Numbered from the stretch's first letter, positions 7,961 to 18,803 are shown. The stretch is DNA of 64,000 bases from Pyrinomonadaceae bacterium (GCA_019186825.1 JABARP010000003.1:1-64000), one strand, 5' to 3'. Notes: generated by a model not told the origin, from the letters alone. Program-made: numbers and translations.

Positions 7961-9385
7961 TCAGCTATGCCGGGCACGCGCGTAGAGTTCAACATATTTC
8001 CTCGCTGCGTTCTCCCATGAATTATCGACCCGCATCCCGTTCTGTTGTAGATGCTGCCATCCCTCGCGATCCGAATACGCAAGACGGGCTTCGTAAACTT
8101 TCTCAACAAGGCGGTCGCTGCTGAATTCGCTGAACTTGAAACCGTTTCCACTGCCCGAGACCGCATCCCAATTCTCGACAGTGTCATCAAGTCCGCCCGT
8201 CGCACGCACGATCGGCACGGTGCCGTATCGAAGCGAATACATTTGGTTCAGCCCGCAAGGCTCGAATTTCGACGGCATCAGGAACATATCCGCACCGGCC
8301 TCGATCAGATGCGCAAGCGGCTCATTGTAGCCGACATAGACGCCGACTCGCTCCGGCGAATAATCACGCAACGCCTGCAGGAAACGTTCGGAGTCCGCCT
8401 CGCCCGAACCGAGTGCGATAAAGTACGCGTCCGCGGCAAGTATCTCGCCCGCGGCATGCCGGATCAGTTCGATCCCTTTTTGTGCGGTCAACCGCGTAAC
8501 GCTTGCATATATCGGGCGATCAAGATCTACCGGAAGCCCGAATCGCTCCAGCAGAACGCGTTTGCACGCCCGCTTCCCGTCAAGGGAATCTGCCGTAAAG
8601 TGTGCGGGCAGTTCCGGGTCGGCCGCCGGATCCCAAACGTCGTAATCGACGCCATTCGTGATGCCGACGAGGCGATCCGCACGCCGCCTCGTGAGCCAGT
8701 CAAGCCCGTGGCCGAATTCCGGCGTCTGTATCTCCAACGCGTAACGCCGCGAGACCGTCGAGAGCACATCCGACGTTTCAAGCCCGGCCTTCATTGCGGA
8801 CGCATAGCCGTCATAGCTGAACGAGTTCCGTGCGAATTGCGACGTGAATCCGAGAGCGGGTAATTCCGATAACCCGAACGCTCCCTGATACGCCATATTG
8901 TGTATCGAGAATACGGTACGCGTGTTCCGCCAAAACGCTTCGTAATGACGCAAAGCCGCGACCTCTACGGCCGCAAATCCCGTATGCCAATCATTCAGAT
9001 GAACGATGTCCGGAGCCTTGCCAAGGCGTTCGAGCAGAAGCAGAGCCGCACGCGACAGGAACGCGAACCGCTCATAGTCTTCCGTATAGCCATAGATCGA
9101 ATCGCGATGAAATATCGACGGCGCATCGATCAGGAACGTCGGCGAACCGTTCGCTTCGGAATAGAAAGCTTTAGCACGATACGGCCGGCCCTTCCAATTG
9201 ACCCAAAGATCGTCGATCGCCGTCTCCCAGATGTATTCGCCTTTCGTCTGCCAGTAACACGGCGTGATGAGCAGCGAATCGACGCCGATCTGTTTCAAAG
9301 CCTTCGGGAGTGCACCGGCGACGTCGCCAAGGCCTCCCGTCTTCGAGTACGGCACCGCTTCCGATGAAATTACTGCAACACGCAT
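7961..9385 (-). CDS. glgA: Glycogen synthase (ADP-glucose type) GlgA
   Basis: A GT5-family glycosyltransferase of about 474 residues that elongates alpha-1,4-glucan from ADP-glucose. The N-terminus carries the ADP-glucose-binding loop KTGGLGDVAGALP right after MRVAVISSEAVPY. HLNDWHTG and the C-terminal KFEPCGLNQMYSLRYGTVPIVRATGGLDDTV motif identify the family. I start at ATG 9385, which places the first beta strand at the N-terminus as in other GlgA proteins; the frame is open to ATG 9397 and TTG 9430. The region upstream of the start holds copy A of the composite repeat described separately. Confidence 0.96.
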   Translation of the reverse strand: MRVAVISSEAVPYSKTGGLGDVAGALPKALKQIGVDSLLITPCYWQTKGEYIWETAIDDLWVNWKGRPYRAKAFYSEANGSPTFLIDAPSIFHRDSIYGYTEDYERFAFLSRAALLLLERLGKAPDIVHLNDWHTGFAAVEVAALRHYEAFWRNTRTVFSIHNMAYQGAFGLSELPALGFTSQFARNSFSYDGYASAMKAGLETSDVLSTVSRRYALEIQTPEFGHGLDWLTRRRADRLVGITNGVDYDVWDPAADPELPAHFTADSLDGKRACKRVLLERFGLPVDLDRPIYASVTRLTAQKGIELIRHAAGEILAADAYFIALGSGEADSERFLQALRDYSPERVGVYVGYNEPLAHLIEAGADMFLMPSKFEPCGLNQMYSLRYGTVPIVRATGGLDDTVENWDAVSGSGNGFKFSEFSSDRLVEKVYEARLAYSDREGWQHLQQNGMRVDNSWENAARKYVELYARARHS

Positions 9386-9520
9386 ATCTGACTGCATTTT
9401 AAGTATTTCGCGAATCGCAACAGAGGTCAAACCGACGATACCGAGTCCTCAAGACGCTGCTCGCTGCCGCGAAAAACGGCCAAATCAAGTTGTCAAACAT
9501 CAACCAGCCACATCAAGAAT

Positions 9521-9616
9521 ACCCATCCGTTCCACCCATTTGAAGCCCAAAATGCACAGATCGTATGAAAATGCACAGAATGCACGAATTGATACAAAAT
9601 GCACAAAATGCACAAA
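9521..9616 (-). repeat. Composite repeat copy A, block 3 (ATGCACAAA-rich)
   Basis: A block of about 96 bp containing several ATGCACA[AG]A units, including TATGAAAATGCACA and GAATTGATACAAAATGCACA. The same block, in inverted orientation, is at 46761-46856, with the unit order conserved and the flank ACCCATCC shared. Read toward glgA, it lies about 135 bp before the start codon. It contains no convincing gene. Confidence 0.85.
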
Positions 9617-9640
9617 CTGCACAAACCGGGTCCGGTTCGT

Positions 9641-9972
9641 GTCCGCAACCGTTACGTTAGTAAGGGCTCGACATCCTTTCCACTCTGCCTACAGCTTCCT
9701 GCGATATGGGTCGTTCTTGATTGGCTTCGCATAGCCACGTCGTTCACGACGTGGAACAGGGCGAGAAATGAACAACGGAGGCGGCTCGCCGCCGACACGC
9801 CTGTGCCGAAGGCGAACACTGATCGCCAAGCGGAAACGCTAGCTTTTCCGACTCAACCACCAAAACACCGCGGCGGCTTAGCCGCCAAAGGTAACAACCG
9901 CTTCTAACTACGGCGAAACAATCAGCGCCGGAAGTGTCCGTAGCCCGCACGTCAGTAAGGGCTCAGCATTTC
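9641..9972. repeat. Imperfect direct repeat pair with a 20-bp palindrome between
   Basis: GTCCGCAACCGTTACGTTAG followed by TAAGGGCTC (from 9641) recurs in degenerate form as GTCCGTAGCCCGCACGTCAG followed by TAAGGGCTC (from 9936). Between them is a perfect 9-2-9 palindrome (CCACGTCGT/ACGACGTGG, 9735-9754). The stretch from 9431 to 10017 is otherwise non-coding; short frames here do not resemble proteins. Confidence 0.6.
9822..9886 (-). repeat. Composite repeat copy A, block 2 (GGCGGCTAAGCCGCC palindrome)
   Basis: On the minus strand this block begins with the palindrome GGCGGCTAAGCCGCC and continues with G..TGTTT.GGTG and TTTCCGCT.GGCGA. The same palindrome and downstream letters occur at 46645-46693 on the plus strand. 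The order relative to blocks 1 and 3 is the same in both copies. Confidence 0.7.
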
Positions 9973-9973
9973 A

Positions 9974-10011
9974 GGCTCTGCGTGAATGCCGTGCGGTCAG
10001 GGTTGGCCGAC
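9974..10011 (-). repeat. Composite repeat copy A, block 1 (38 bp)
   Basis: GGCTCTGCGTGAATGCCGTG and the following bases through GGCCGAC match the reverse complement of 46531-46568 over the same 38-base length, with a handful of substitutions. It is the outermost block of the composite repeat and adjoins the rho terminator. Confidence 0.75.
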
Positions 10012-10017
10012 TAGACG

Positions 10018-10062
10018 AAAAAAAAGATCGTGAATAGCCGGCGATACCAACCATTCACGATC
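10018..10062 (-). terminator. Rho-independent terminator of rho
   Basis: On the minus strand a 10-bp stem (GATCGTGAAT/ATTCACGATC) with a 17-base loop is followed by eight T. It lies about 20 bases beyond the rho stop codon. Confidence 0.85.
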
Positions 10063-10083
10063 CGTTACTTACGCTCTAGGCTG

Positions 10084-11481
10084 CTAATTTTGCATTGAAG
10101 CCAGGAACTCTGCGTTCTGCTTCGTCTTACCCAAACGTTCGAGAACAACCTCCATCTGTTCGACTGGCGAAAGCGGATTAAGCACACGCCGCATAACCCA
10201 AATGCGTGCGAGATCCTCTTTGCCGATAAGAAGCTCTTCCTTTCGGGTGCCGGAACGCTGAAGATCGATCGCCGGGAACAGACGTTTGTCCGAGAGGCGT
10301 CGGTCAAGGTGGATTTCGGAGTTACCGGTTCCCTTGAACTCCTCGAAGATGACGTCATCCATACGCGAACCCGTATCGATCAGAGCGGTTGCGATGATCG
10401 TCAGGCTGCCGCCTTCTTCGATATTGCGGGCCGCACCGAAAAAGCGCTTCGGACGCTGCAGTGCATTCGAATCGATACCGCCGGACAGGATCTTGCCCGA
10501 TGGCGGCACGACCGCGTTGTGTGCACGGGCAAGACGTGTGATCGAATCGAGCAGGATAACGACATCGCGTTTGTGCTCAACAAGGCGTTTTGCCTTCTCG
10601 ATGACCATATCGGCAACTTGGACGTGACGCGTCGGCGGCTCGTCAAAAGTGGACGAAATGACCTCGCCGCGGACGTTTCGCTGCATATCCGTAACTTCTT
10701 CCGGACGCTCGTCGATGAGCAGAACGATAAGGGTAACTTCCGGGTGATTCTCCGTAACAGAATTCGCGATCGTCTGGAGAAGCATCGTCTTACCGGTTCG
10801 CGGCGGAGCAACGATAAGTGCACGCTGGCCTTTGCCGATCGGAGTAACAAGATCGATGACGCGAGCTGCAAGATTATCCGGAGTCACCTCCATCTTGAGC
10901 TGTTCGTCAGGATAGAGCGGCGTCAGGTTGTCGAAAAACACCTTTTCGCGGGATTGCTCGGGAGCCTCAAAGTTGATCGCTTCTACCTTGATCAAGGCAA
11001 AATAGCGTTCGCCTTCTTTCGGCGGTCGGATCTGGCCAGACACCGTGTCACCGGTCCGCAGATCGAACTTGCGTATCTGCGAAGGGCTGACGTAAATATC
11101 GTCCGGGCCGGGGAGATAGTTGTATTCCGGAGCACGCAGGAAGCCGAAGCCATCCGGCAGCGTTTCGAGAACACCTTCAGAGAAGATCAGTCCGCTCTTT
11201 TCGGTCTGCGCCGCAAGGACCTTGAAGATAAGCTCCTGCTTTCGCATTCCGCTAGCGCCTTCAACGCCCATATCCTTAGCGATATGGGTAAGCTCGCTGA
11301 TGGACATATCTTTTAGCCCTGCAAGCTCAAGTTTCGGCTCGTCAGGACGGCCATTCTCGGCCTTCGCCGGCTGTTCGGCATTAGGGATGCCCGTAGAAAG
11401 TTCTGAGGATTCAGGTTCGACGCTTTCCGGTGCGGCCTTTTCCGCTTTGGACCTGCGCGAATTCGTAGGTTTGGTTGCCAT
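10084..11481 (-). CDS. rho: Transcription termination factor Rho
   Basis: A 465-residue hexameric RNA helicase that terminates transcription. A charged, low-complexity N-terminal extension (about 50 residues, Glu/Pro/Ala-rich) precedes the Rho N-domain ([18 protein letters not shown]). The cold-shock-like RNA-binding domain shows [12 protein letters not shown]. The ATPase core has Walker [12 protein letters not shown], Walker [14 protein letters not shown] and the Q/R-loop region [15 protein letters not shown]. Its own terminator lies just downstream. It closes the minus-strand block that begins with tig. Confidence 0.97.
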   Translation of the reverse strand: MATKPTNSRRSKAEKAAPESVEPESSELSTGIPNAEQPAKAENGRPDEPKLELAGLKDMSISELTHIAKDMGVEGASGMRKQELIFKVLAAQTEKSGLIFSEGVLETLPDGFGFLRAPEYNYLPGPDDIYVSPSQIRKFDLRTGDTVSGQIRPPKEGERYFALIKVEAINFEAPEQSREKVFFDNLTPLYPDEQLKMEVTPDNLAARVIDLVTPIGKGQRALIVAPPRTGKTMLLQTIANSVTENHPEVTLIVLLIDERPEEVTDMQRNVRGEVISSTFDEPPTRHVQVADMVIEKAKRLVEHKRDVVILLDSITRLARAHNAVVPPSGKILSGGIDSNALQRPKRFFGAARNIEEGGSLTIIATALIDTGSRMDDVIFEEFKGTGNSEIHLDRRLSDKRLFPAIDLQRSGTRKEELLIGKEDLARIWVMRRVLNPLSPVEQMEVVLERLGKTKQNAEFLASMQN

Positions 11482-11739
11482 TGTCTTAGTTCAACTAGTT
11501 AGAGATTTGAAATTGAAAATATTATCGCGGCGGTTGAGCCTCACGTCGTGAGAATGAAGTAGAGATCAAATTGCGGATTATAAAAAAGCTTCTCCGACGG
11601 AGACAGACACAAGTATGGATTTTCGCAGTTTGACACTGACTGCGTTCTAGCCAATAACCGGCTATATCAAGAAAAGCCCTGAATTTAAGGGATTCTCCAG
11701 AGAATACACGATAAATCCCAATAGAGCAAGCAAAAAATA
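11482..11739. other. Intergenic region upstream of rho
   Basis: About 258 bp between engB and rho, AT-richer than its neighbours. I see no gene, hairpin terminator or recognisable RNA; it probably holds the rho promoter and leader. Confidence 0.4.
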
Positions 11740-12321
11740 TCAAAAATCTGCCGCCGCACGCAAAATTGTGGCCCAGAGGTCATCCCGGCCGCGGCCCGTT
11801 TCCGCCGAGAATGCGATCACTTCAGCCCCATCGAACGTCTTTCTGATCGTCTTTAGAGACTTCGAAAGTTCATTCGCGGACAGTTTATCGGCCTTTGTAG
11901 CGGCAACGACAAATCTTCGATCGTTCGCGACAAGCCACTCGTTCAATTGCCTGTCAAGGGCGGTCGGGTCATGCCGTGAATCGACCAAATGCACGCAAAG
12001 CGCCAGTTCCTCGCTATGGGTCAGGTAGTCTTCAGCAAGCTTGCCCCAGTCGGCCCGCATCGCTTTTGAGACCTTCGCATAACCATAACCCGGCAGATCC
12101 GCAAAATAGAGCTCTTCGTTGACAAGAAAAAAGTTTATCGACTGGGTTCGTCCGGGCGACGACGATGTGCGTGCAAGGCCGCGCCGGCCAAGGAGCGAGT
12201 TGATGAGCGACGACTTCCCTACGTTTGAACGGCCGAGGAATGCGATCTCCGGCCGGCCGTCATCGACCCAATGCGACCTATCGAACGCGCTCTTAATAAA
12301 TTCGGCTGATGTGACCTTCAT
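11740..12321 (-). CDS. engB: Ribosome biogenesis GTPase EngB (YihA/YsxC)
   Basis: A 193-residue small GTPase needed for assembly of the large ribosomal subunit. G1 is GRSNVGKSSLINSLLG, the switch segment carries SPGRTQSINFF, G3 is DLPGYGYAK and G4 is ATKADKLS. Length and motif spacing are typical. It lies 18 bases after the lon stop codon on the same strand, so it is probably expressed with lon. Confidence 0.96.
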   Translation of the reverse strand: MKVTSAEFIKSAFDRSHWVDDGRPEIAFLGRSNVGKSSLINSLLGRRGLARTSSSPGRTQSINFFLVNEELYFADLPGYGYAKVSKAMRADWGKLAEDYLTHSEELALCVHLVDSRHDPTALDRQLNEWLVANDRRFVVAATKADKLSANELSKSLKTIRKTFDGAEVIAFSAETGRGRDDLWATILRAAADF

Positions 12322-12339
12322 CCCGACGGCGTACGAACT

Positions 12340-14766
12340 CTATTCGACCACCGCCGACGAAATATCACCACCCGTCTGATCGGGAGCCCATATCTGCGGC
12401 AAGTCGCCTGCTGCGTCAGAAGCGTTGGGCTCAAGGGCGTGCTGGAATACCTCGTCGATGTCATCGACAATGTGTATCGTCAGTTCATCGCAAACCTCTG
12501 CGGGAATATCAGCAAGATCCTTTTCGTTGTCACGCGGAATAACAAGCGTATTAAGGCCAAAACGGTGTGCTGCAAGCATTTTTTCCTTTAAGCCGCCGAT
12601 CGGCAAAACCTTGCCGCGAAGCGTGATCTCGCCGGTCATAGCAACATCGCCCCGTACGCGTTTGCCCGTCAACGCAGAGACCATCGCAACCGCCATCGTA
12701 ATTCCCGCGGAAGGGCCATCTTTCGGGATCGCTCCTTCGGGAACGTGGATATGAAGATCTTTCTCGCGAAAATCTGTTGAATCGATCCCCAAACGTTCTG
12801 CTCTCGCTCGTACGCACGTAAGTGCTGCGCGGGCGGATTCCTGCATTACCTCACCGAGTTTCCCGGTTAGGGTGATCTCGCCCTTGCCCTTCACGAGTGT
12901 GGCCTCGACCTGCAGAACGTCGCCACCAACCTCGGTCCAAGCAAGCCCGTTCACAAGCCCAACTTCACTCTCCTTTGCGATATCCTGCTTGCGATACTTT
13001 ACCGTGCCGAGGAGTTCACGGGTCTTTGCAGCATCGATAACGACGCTGCTTCCGGCAGGGATCATTCCGGTAACCGATTTCCTCGCTATCTTTCTTAAGC
13101 AGGAACCGATCTGACGCTCAAGCGTTCGAACGCCCGATTCTCGCGTGTAGTGGCGAATGATATCGAGAATGCCGTCGTCGGTGAACGAAACAGCCTTTGG
13201 ATCGATACCGGTATTCTCGCACTGTTTAGGGATAAGATGCCGTTTCGCGATCTCGGTCTTTTCGCGTTCTGTGTAGCCCGAAAGATTCAGGATCTCGAGC
13301 CTGTCCTGGAGCGCTGCCGGGATCGAATGGAGCACATTCGCCGTCGCGATAAAAAAGACGCTCGACAGATCGTAATCGACATCGAGATAATGGTCGCGAA
13401 ACGTACAATTCTGCTCCGGATCGAGGACCTCAAGAAGTGCGGCACTCGGATCGCCGCGATAATCTCTGCCGAGCTTATCGACCTCATCCAGCAAGATCAC
13501 CGGATTGACGGTTCCCGCACGCTTTAGAAGCTGGATAACCTGTCCGGGCATAGACCCGATGTACGTTCGGCGATGGCCGCGGATCTCGGCTTCGTCATGG
13601 ACGCCGCCCAACGCCATTCGAACGAATTTACGGCCCGTTGCATTCGCGATCGACTTGCCAAGCGAGGTCTTGCCTACGCCCGGTGCCCCGACAAAACACA
13701 GGATCGTTCCCTTCGGATTCTTTACAAGCTGGCGAACCGCGAGGAACTCAAGAATGCGTTCTTTTATCTTTTCCAGGCCAAAATGATCCTCATTAAGCGT
13801 GGCTTCGGCCTCCGAAAGGTCGTCAACTTCTTCGCTGCGCGTCTGCCACGGAACGTTGACAAGCCAATCGATATACGTGCGGCTCACTGTCCCTTCGGCG
13901 GACATCGGCGGCATTGATTCAAGACGCGAGAATTCCTGCATCGCCTTGTCCTTTGCCTCAGCCGTCATTCCAGCCTCTTCGATCTTCTTCTTCAGCTCGT
14001 CGAGGTCGGCCTTTTCATCCTTGCGGCCAAGTTCTTTGTGAATGGCCTTGATCTGTTCGTTGAGATAATACTCGCGTTGGTGTTTATCCATCGCCTTTTT
14101 CGTACGCGAATGGATATTTCGGTCGAGCTGTCTCTTTTCGATCTCAGCTTCGAGCGATGCAATGATAGCCGTCAATCGGTCCTGCACACTGACAAGCTCG
14201 AGGATCGCCTGCTTGTCCTCGACCGATATCCGCAGATGCGACGCCATCGAATCCGCGATCTGAGCCGCTGAAACACCCCGCAAACTCGAATGGAGCGCAT
14301 CGGTGTAGGCATCAGGAGAAACACGCATTAAATTCTCGATCAAAGCATGAACCCGTTGGAGCGATCCGTCCGTCCGATAGCCCGATTCGTCTGTCGATGT
14401 AAGCTTCCGGATAAAGGCGTAAAGAATACCGTCCGGATCGGATTCTACGCGAAGAGAACGTCCGCGTTCGCGCCCTTCAACGACGACCTTTATCTGCCCG
14501 TTATCCTGACGCTGTGCCTGAACGATGCGTCCAAGCGTGCCTGTCTGGTAGATCTGGTCGGGAGTCGGTTCATCGACCGTCGCGTCGTGCTGTGTAGCAA
14601 GGAAGATATGCCTGTCGCCGGACATCGCCCTCTCCAGGGCAGCAACCGATGACGGACGTCCGATCTTAAAGGCTACCTTCGTGAACGGAAAGATCACCAC
14701 GTCGCGAATTGGGACCATCGGAAAACGCTCAACATCCGAGGGCATTTGATCTGAAAATTCCTGCAT
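12340..14766 (-). CDS. lon: ATP-dependent protease Lon
   Basis: An 808-residue LonA protease. The N-terminal substrate-recognition domain begins [14 protein letters not shown]. The AAA+ module carries Walker [14 protein letters not shown] and [14 protein letters not shown]. The C-terminal protease domain has the catalytic Ser in [12 protein letters not shown] and the Lys in [12 protein letters not shown]. It degrades misfolded and regulatory proteins in the cytoplasm. No HrcA/CIRCE element was seen in the 215 bp upstream. Confidence 0.98.
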   Translation of the reverse strand: MQEFSDQMPSDVERFPMVPIRDVVIFPFTKVAFKIGRPSSVAALERAMSGDRHIFLATQHDATVDEPTPDQIYQTGTLGRIVQAQRQDNGQIKVVVEGRERGRSLRVESDPDGILYAFIRKLTSTDESGYRTDGSLQRVHALIENLMRVSPDAYTDALHSSLRGVSAAQIADSMASHLRISVEDKQAILELVSVQDRLTAIIASLEAEIEKRQLDRNIHSRTKKAMDKHQREYYLNEQIKAIHKELGRKDEKADLDELKKKIEEAGMTAEAKDKAMQEFSRLESMPPMSAEGTVSRTYIDWLVNVPWQTRSEEVDDLSEAEATLNEDHFGLEKIKERILEFLAVRQLVKNPKGTILCFVGAPGVGKTSLGKSIANATGRKFVRMALGGVHDEAEIRGHRRTYIGSMPGQVIQLLKRAGTVNPVILLDEVDKLGRDYRGDPSAALLEVLDPEQNCTFRDHYLDVDYDLSSVFFIATANVLHSIPAALQDRLEILNLSGYTEREKTEIAKRHLIPKQCENTGIDPKAVSFTDDGILDIIRHYTRESGVRTLERQIGSCLRKIARKSVTGMIPAGSSVVIDAAKTRELLGTVKYRKQDIAKESEVGLVNGLAWTEVGGDVLQVEATLVKGKGEITLTGKLGEVMQESARAALTCVRARAERLGIDSTDFREKDLHIHVPEGAIPKDGPSAGITMAVAMVSALTGKRVRGDVAMTGEITLRGKVLPIGGLKEKMLAAHRFGLNTLVIPRDNEKDLADIPAEVCDELTIHIVDDIDEVFQHALEPNASDAAGDLPQIWAPDQTGGDISSAVVE

Positions 14767-14981
14767 ACGCTATGGGGAAAACGAGGCTAAAAACCTGGGA
14801 CGCTCCGCTCGTCTTATATCGGTATAAGTATATTTACTCAAACAGACGCAAAAAATGCAATCATTTTGCACCACGGAAGCGGGCAATGCCGTCAAATCTC
14901 TTTACGTTTAATGGGAGAATGAAACGCCTAATGAGCAGGAATTCTCAGAAATTATTTTCGAACCACGGCTAGTTACTGCAG

Positions 14982-16229
14982 CTATGCCGCTTCTTCACGT
15001 CGTGAATCAACGACCTCAAAAACCGGAGCCTTGCGCTCGATCATTTCTTTCGTGATGACGATCTCCTTGATGTTCGACTGCGTCGGTAAGACATACATCG
15101 GATCAAGAAGGATCTCCTCAAGGATCATCATCAGCCCGCGAGCTCCGACCTTTCGTTTGTGAGCTTCGTGAGCAACGGCCAACAGAGCACCGTCGGTAAA
15201 TTTAATGGCGATGCTGTCGAACTCGAATTTCTTCTGATATTGCTTGATGAGAGCATTCTTCGGCTCGGTAAGGATCTTGACGAGTGCCTCAGCGTCTAGC
15301 TCATCGAGCGTACCGATAACGGGCAAGCGTCCAACGAATTCCGGGATCAGGCCGTATTGGATCAGATCGACCGGCTCAAGCTTCTTGATCGAATCGATGT
15401 GCCGCTGTTGATTGCTCTTGACCTCGGCCTGGAATCCTAATGATTTATTGCGGAAACGCTTCTCGACAACCTTCTCAAGTCCAATGAACGCACCGCCGCA
15501 AATGAAGAGGATATTCGTGGTATCCAGCTGCTGAAAGTCCTGCTGCGGGTGCTTTCTGCCACCGCCGACGGGAATATTTGCGACCGTGCCTTCAAGTATC
15601 TTGAGCAGTGCCTGCTGTACGCCCTCGCCCGAAACATCACGCGTGATCGAAGGGTTATCGTCCTTTCGGCAGATCTTATCGATCTCATCAATGTAGATGA
15701 TGCCGTGCTGAGCCTTTTCAAGGTCGCCTCCCGCTGCCTGAACAAGCCGGTTGAGAATGTTTTCGACATCTTCACCGACGTAGCCGGCCTCCGTAAGGCT
15801 AGTCGCATCAACAATGCAGAACGGGACGCTCAACACCCTCGCAAGCGTCTGCGCAAGCAAGGTCTTACCGGTTCCTGTTGGACCGATCAAAAGGATATTG
15901 GATTTTTGAAGCTCGACGTCCGACCGGCGCTTTGCGAGCTCAAGGCGCTTGTAGTGCTGGTAAACAGCTACTGAAAGCCGCTTTTTTGGCTCATCCTGCC
16001 CGATCACATACTCATCAAGGATCGCCTTGATCTCGGTCGGCTTGGGCAGATGCGTCCGCGTCGAGATCGCATCCGTACGTTCATCGTCGTTTATGATCTC
16101 GTTGCAGATGTCTATGCACTCATTGCAGACGTAAACGCCCGGGCCCGCAATGAGCTTGCGCACATCGTTCTGCGATTTTCCGCAAAAGGAACAAGACAGC
16201 AATTCTTCCGGACGATTGAAATGAGGCAT
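14982..16229 (-). CDS. clpX: ClpX ATPase subunit of ClpXP protease
   Basis: A 415-residue AAA+ unfoldase that feeds substrates to ClpP. The N-terminal zinc-binding domain shows [11 protein letters not shown] and VCNECIDIC. Walker A is [12 protein letters not shown], the pore loop is GYVGEDVEN, Walker B is [10 protein letters not shown] and the sensor region includes EFVGRLPVI. It follows clpP by 17 bases on the same strand, as in most bacteria. Confidence 0.98.
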   Translation of the reverse strand: MPHFNRPEELLSCSFCGKSQNDVRKLIAGPGVYVCNECIDICNEIINDDERTDAISTRTHLPKPTEIKAILDEYVIGQDEPKKRLSVAVYQHYKRLELAKRRSDVELQKSNILLIGPTGTGKTLLAQTLARVLSVPFCIVDATSLTEAGYVGEDVENILNRLVQAAGGDLEKAQHGIIYIDEIDKICRKDDNPSITRDVSGEGVQQALLKILEGTVANIPVGGGRKHPQQDFQQLDTTNILFICGGAFIGLEKVVEKRFRNKSLGFQAEVKSNQQRHIDSIKKLEPVDLIQYGLIPEFVGRLPVIGTLDELDAEALVKILTEPKNALIKQYQKKFEFDSIAIKFTDGALLAVAHEAHKRKVGARGLMMILEEILLDPMYVLPTQSNIKEIVITKEMIERKAPVFEVVDSRREEAA

Positions 16230-16246
16230 ACTACTTTTCTACTACG

Positions 16247-16837
16247 CTACTTCGACTCTCGATGTTCGATGACCTCGTCGATCAGGCCGTATTCTTTTGC
16301 CTGTGCCGGAGTCAGGATACGATCGCGTTCGACATCCTTTTCAATTTGCTCAAATGTTTGTCCTGAATGGTGCGCGATCAGCTTTGAGGTGAGTTCACGC
16401 ATTCTCAGGATCTCTTCAGCCATAATGCGAACATCGGTCGCCTGCCCTTGGGCACCACCCGAAGGCTGGTGGATCAAGACTCTCGAATGCGGCAGAGCAA
16501 ACCGCTTTCCCTTGGTCCCAGCCGTCAGCAAGAGAGCCGCCATCGACGCACATTGGCCGATGCAGATCGTAGTAACATCATTTTTGATGAATTGCATCGT
16601 GTCGTAGATGGCCATTCCTGCGGTGATCGAACCGCCGGGTGAGTTGATGTAGAGATTAATGTCGCGCTCAGGGTCCTCGGCTTCAAGGAAAAGAAGCTGC
16701 GCAACGAGTAAGTTCGCGATCTGATCGTCGATCGGCGTTCCAATAAAAATAATGCTGTCTTTGAGCAGACGGGAGTATATATCGAAGGCTCGTTCGCCTC
16801 GCGACGTCTGCTCCACAACCATTGGTACAAGTGCCAT
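16247..16837 (-). CDS. clpP: ClpP serine protease subunit
   Basis: A proteolytic subunit of about 196 residues that forms the tetradecameric barrel. The catalytic Ser is in [11 protein letters not shown], the His in [11 protein letters not shown] and the Asp downstream in [15 protein letters not shown] chose ATG 16837 ([11 protein letters not shown]), which matches the usual ClpP N-terminus; the frame extends to a TTG at 16873. The gene order tig-clpP-clpX-lon is the canonical one. Confidence 0.96.
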   Translation of the reverse strand: MALVPMVVEQTSRGERAFDIYSRLLKDSIIFIGTPIDDQIANLLVAQLLFLEAEDPERDINLYINSPGGSITAGMAIYDTMQFIKNDVTTICIGQCASMAALLLTAGTKGKRFALPHSRVLIHQPSGGAQGQATDVRIMAEEILRMRELTSKLIAHHSGQTFEQIEKDVERDRILTPAQAKEYGLIDEVIEHRESK

Positions 16838-16972
16838 AGTTTTGATCTCTGAGAAGTTACCAAAAAACCTCAATATCTGAAGTGAATGATCAGGTTATCC
16901 GCGGTAAAGCATTGAAAAGCTTGCCGTTCTTGGATTCTACCGCTTTTAGTATCAATTGCAAGTGCTAAACCT

Positions 16973-18400
16973 TTACGCTTCTTTTGCGACCTTTTTCTTA
17001 GGAGCAGCCTTCTTTTTCTTTGGCTTTTCATCCCCGTCAGCTTTGCCGGACGCCGCCTCCTGGGCCGCAGCCAATGCAGCAGCCTCATCGATCCATTCAC
17101 CTTCAGTCACCTTCGCCGCACTTACAACGGCCTCGATCGACTTACGAGTCTTCAAATTGTTGCGGATGTTGTCGAGACCGCCCTGTTTTTCGAGCGATTC
17201 GCGGATCTCTTTGGCAGGAACCCGGTAATACTCCGAAAGCTTTACGACCTCTTCCTCGACCTCTGCATCATCTACCGACACATTCTCGGCTTCCGCGATC
17301 TTATCGAGTAAAATCGCACCGCGCACGTCACGTTCGGCCTGTGTACGCATATTTGCATACGCAAGCTCGATAAAATCCTTCTGGACCTTCGACGGGTCGA
17401 TCCCTCGCTGCTGTAGATCGTGAGCAAAATTGTTCAGCAAATTGCGAGCCTGATTCTCGATAAGCGTATTCGGGACCTCGAACTTATTGTCCTCAATGAC
17501 CTTGGCGATGGCATCGTTGCGAAGTCTTGCGTCTGCGTCGGCAATTGCCATCTTCTCGACATCCGCGCGAAGACGCGTGCGGAGGTCGGCTAGCGAATCG
17601 TATCCCTCGTCAAGACTCTTTGCCCAATCATCATTCAGCTCAGGCACTTCAGAGCGGCCGACGGACTTGACCTTCGCCTTGTAGTGTACGGTCTTACCAG
17701 CCAGGGCTTCCGACGAGAAATTTGCAGGGTAAGCGACGGTGAATTCCTTCTCTTCGTCCTCGCTCACGCCGACGAGATTGTCGGTGAACGCCGCTTCGAT
17801 ATTCTCTCCACCAAGAACGACCTCGAGGTCGTCGGCAGTGATCGGGTCTTCGTCGGGAGCGTCGTCAAATTTCCCCTGAAGGTCGACAACGACAGTATCC
17901 CCAAGCTCTGAAGCACGTCCTTCGACCGGGATCAGTGCTGCCTCGCGCGTCAGACGTTCGTTGATGAGGTCTTCGACCTCTTTGTCATCGACCGGCCGGA
18001 CCCGCCTCGTCACCTCAATTCCTTTGTAATTCGGGGTCGCAACCTCCGGCATCACCTCGACGTGAATGTGAAGCGACAGCGGCTCAGTGCCATTGACGAC
18101 CACTGTATCTGGGTTCTCCAGATGCAGATGCGGTTCTGTCAGTGGATTTAGATCATGTTCGCGGATCGCGTCGGTAACCTGAGTCGGAATGACCGCTTGG
18201 AGGACTTCCGACCGGATCTCCTCCTTGTAGCGGATCTTAACGACATCCGCGGGCGCAAATCCTTTGCGAAAGCCCGGAACGACAGCGCGTTTCGCGTACT
18301 TCGCAACAGCCTTGCCGTAGGCGGCTTTCACCGTTTCGGCGTCGATTTCTATGTGTATCTCTCGTTGAGTCGGGGAAACTTCTTTAAGCTCGGTCTTCAT
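16973..18400 (-). CDS. tig: Trigger factor
   Basis: A 475-residue ribosome-associated chaperone. The N-terminal ribosome-binding domain contains the signature GFRKGFAP close to residues 44-51. A PPIase (FKBP-like) domain follows (GDTVVVDLQGKFDD), then a long helical C-terminal domain. The extreme C-terminus is an Ala/Lys-rich tail (KPKKKKAAPKKK), which lengthens the protein slightly beyond the usual 430-450 residues. The gene leads the clpP-clpX-lon block. Confidence 0.95.
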   Translation of the reverse strand: MKTELKEVSPTQREIHIEIDAETVKAAYGKAVAKYAKRAVVPGFRKGFAPADVVKIRYKEEIRSEVLQAVIPTQVTDAIREHDLNPLTEPHLHLENPDTVVVNGTEPLSLHIHVEVMPEVATPNYKGIEVTRRVRPVDDKEVEDLINERLTREAALIPVEGRASELGDTVVVDLQGKFDDAPDEDPITADDLEVVLGGENIEAAFTDNLVGVSEDEEKEFTVAYPANFSSEALAGKTVHYKAKVKSVGRSEVPELNDDWAKSLDEGYDSLADLRTRLRADVEKMAIADADARLRNDAIAKVIEDNKFEVPNTLIENQARNLLNNFAHDLQQRGIDPSKVQKDFIELAYANMRTQAERDVRGAILLDKIAEAENVSVDDAEVEEEVVKLSEYYRVPAKEIRESLEKQGGLDNIRNNLKTRKSIEAVVSAAKVTEGEWIDEAAALAAAQEAASGKADGDEKPKKKKAAPKKKVAKEA

Positions 18401-18449
18401 CTAAAAAAAGCATAGCCCAAACGCAGGAAACTTGTCGAACGGAGCCTAG

Positions 18450-18803
18450 CTAAACTGCCGGCTCGGCCCACACGGCTAGCTCATTCCCGGCCGGATCCTT
18501 AAAGTGGAATCGTTGCCCACCGGGAAATGAAAAGATCTCTTTCACAATGACGCCGCCAGCGTCCTTAACGCTGTCGTACGCAGCCGTTATGTCAACAACG
18601 TAGATGACAACTAAAGGAGCCTTCGAAGGGCTGTCTGCATTTATCCCGCTACCTACACCGCTTCCCTTTGTATCGGCATAGTCGTCACCCCATTGCTGAT
18701 ACTCCCAGCCAAACACACTGCTATAAAAGCTCTTTGCCTTTGCAAACTCTTCTGCATCGCCCGCTGGTAGCTCGATATAGTCGATCTCGTTGTGATTGCT
18801 CAT
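18450..18803 (-). CDS. VOC (glyoxalase/bleomycin resistance) superfamily protein
   Basis: A 117-residue single-unit vicinal-oxygen-chelate protein. The typical N-terminal beta strand and helix (IDYIELPAGDAEEFAKAKSFYSSVFGWEY) and the C-terminal GQRFHFKDPAGNELAVW motif are present. The substrate is unknown; members include glyoxalases, dioxygenases and binding proteins. It lies between tig and tRNA-Leu on the minus strand. Confidence 0.85.
   Translation of the reverse strand: MSNHNEIDYIELPAGDAEEFAKAKSFYSSVFGWEYQQWGDDYADTKGSGVGSGINADSPSKAPLVVIYVVDITAAYDSVKDAGGVIVKEIFSFPGGQRFHFKDPAGNELAVWAEPAV

Noticed and set aside
9599..9907. A 102-codon plus-strand frame within the composite repeat
   Set aside because: It runs through the repeat blocks and palindromes, with no ribosome binding site and a low-complexity start made of the ATGCACAAA units.
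10309..11316. A 335-codon plus-strand open frame
   Set aside because: Antisense to rho, whose motifs are unambiguous; its composition is a mirror of rho codon usage.
14767..14981. Search for a heat-shock operator (CIRCE) before lon
   Set aside because: No TTAGCACTC-N9-GAGTGCTAA-like inverted repeat is present.
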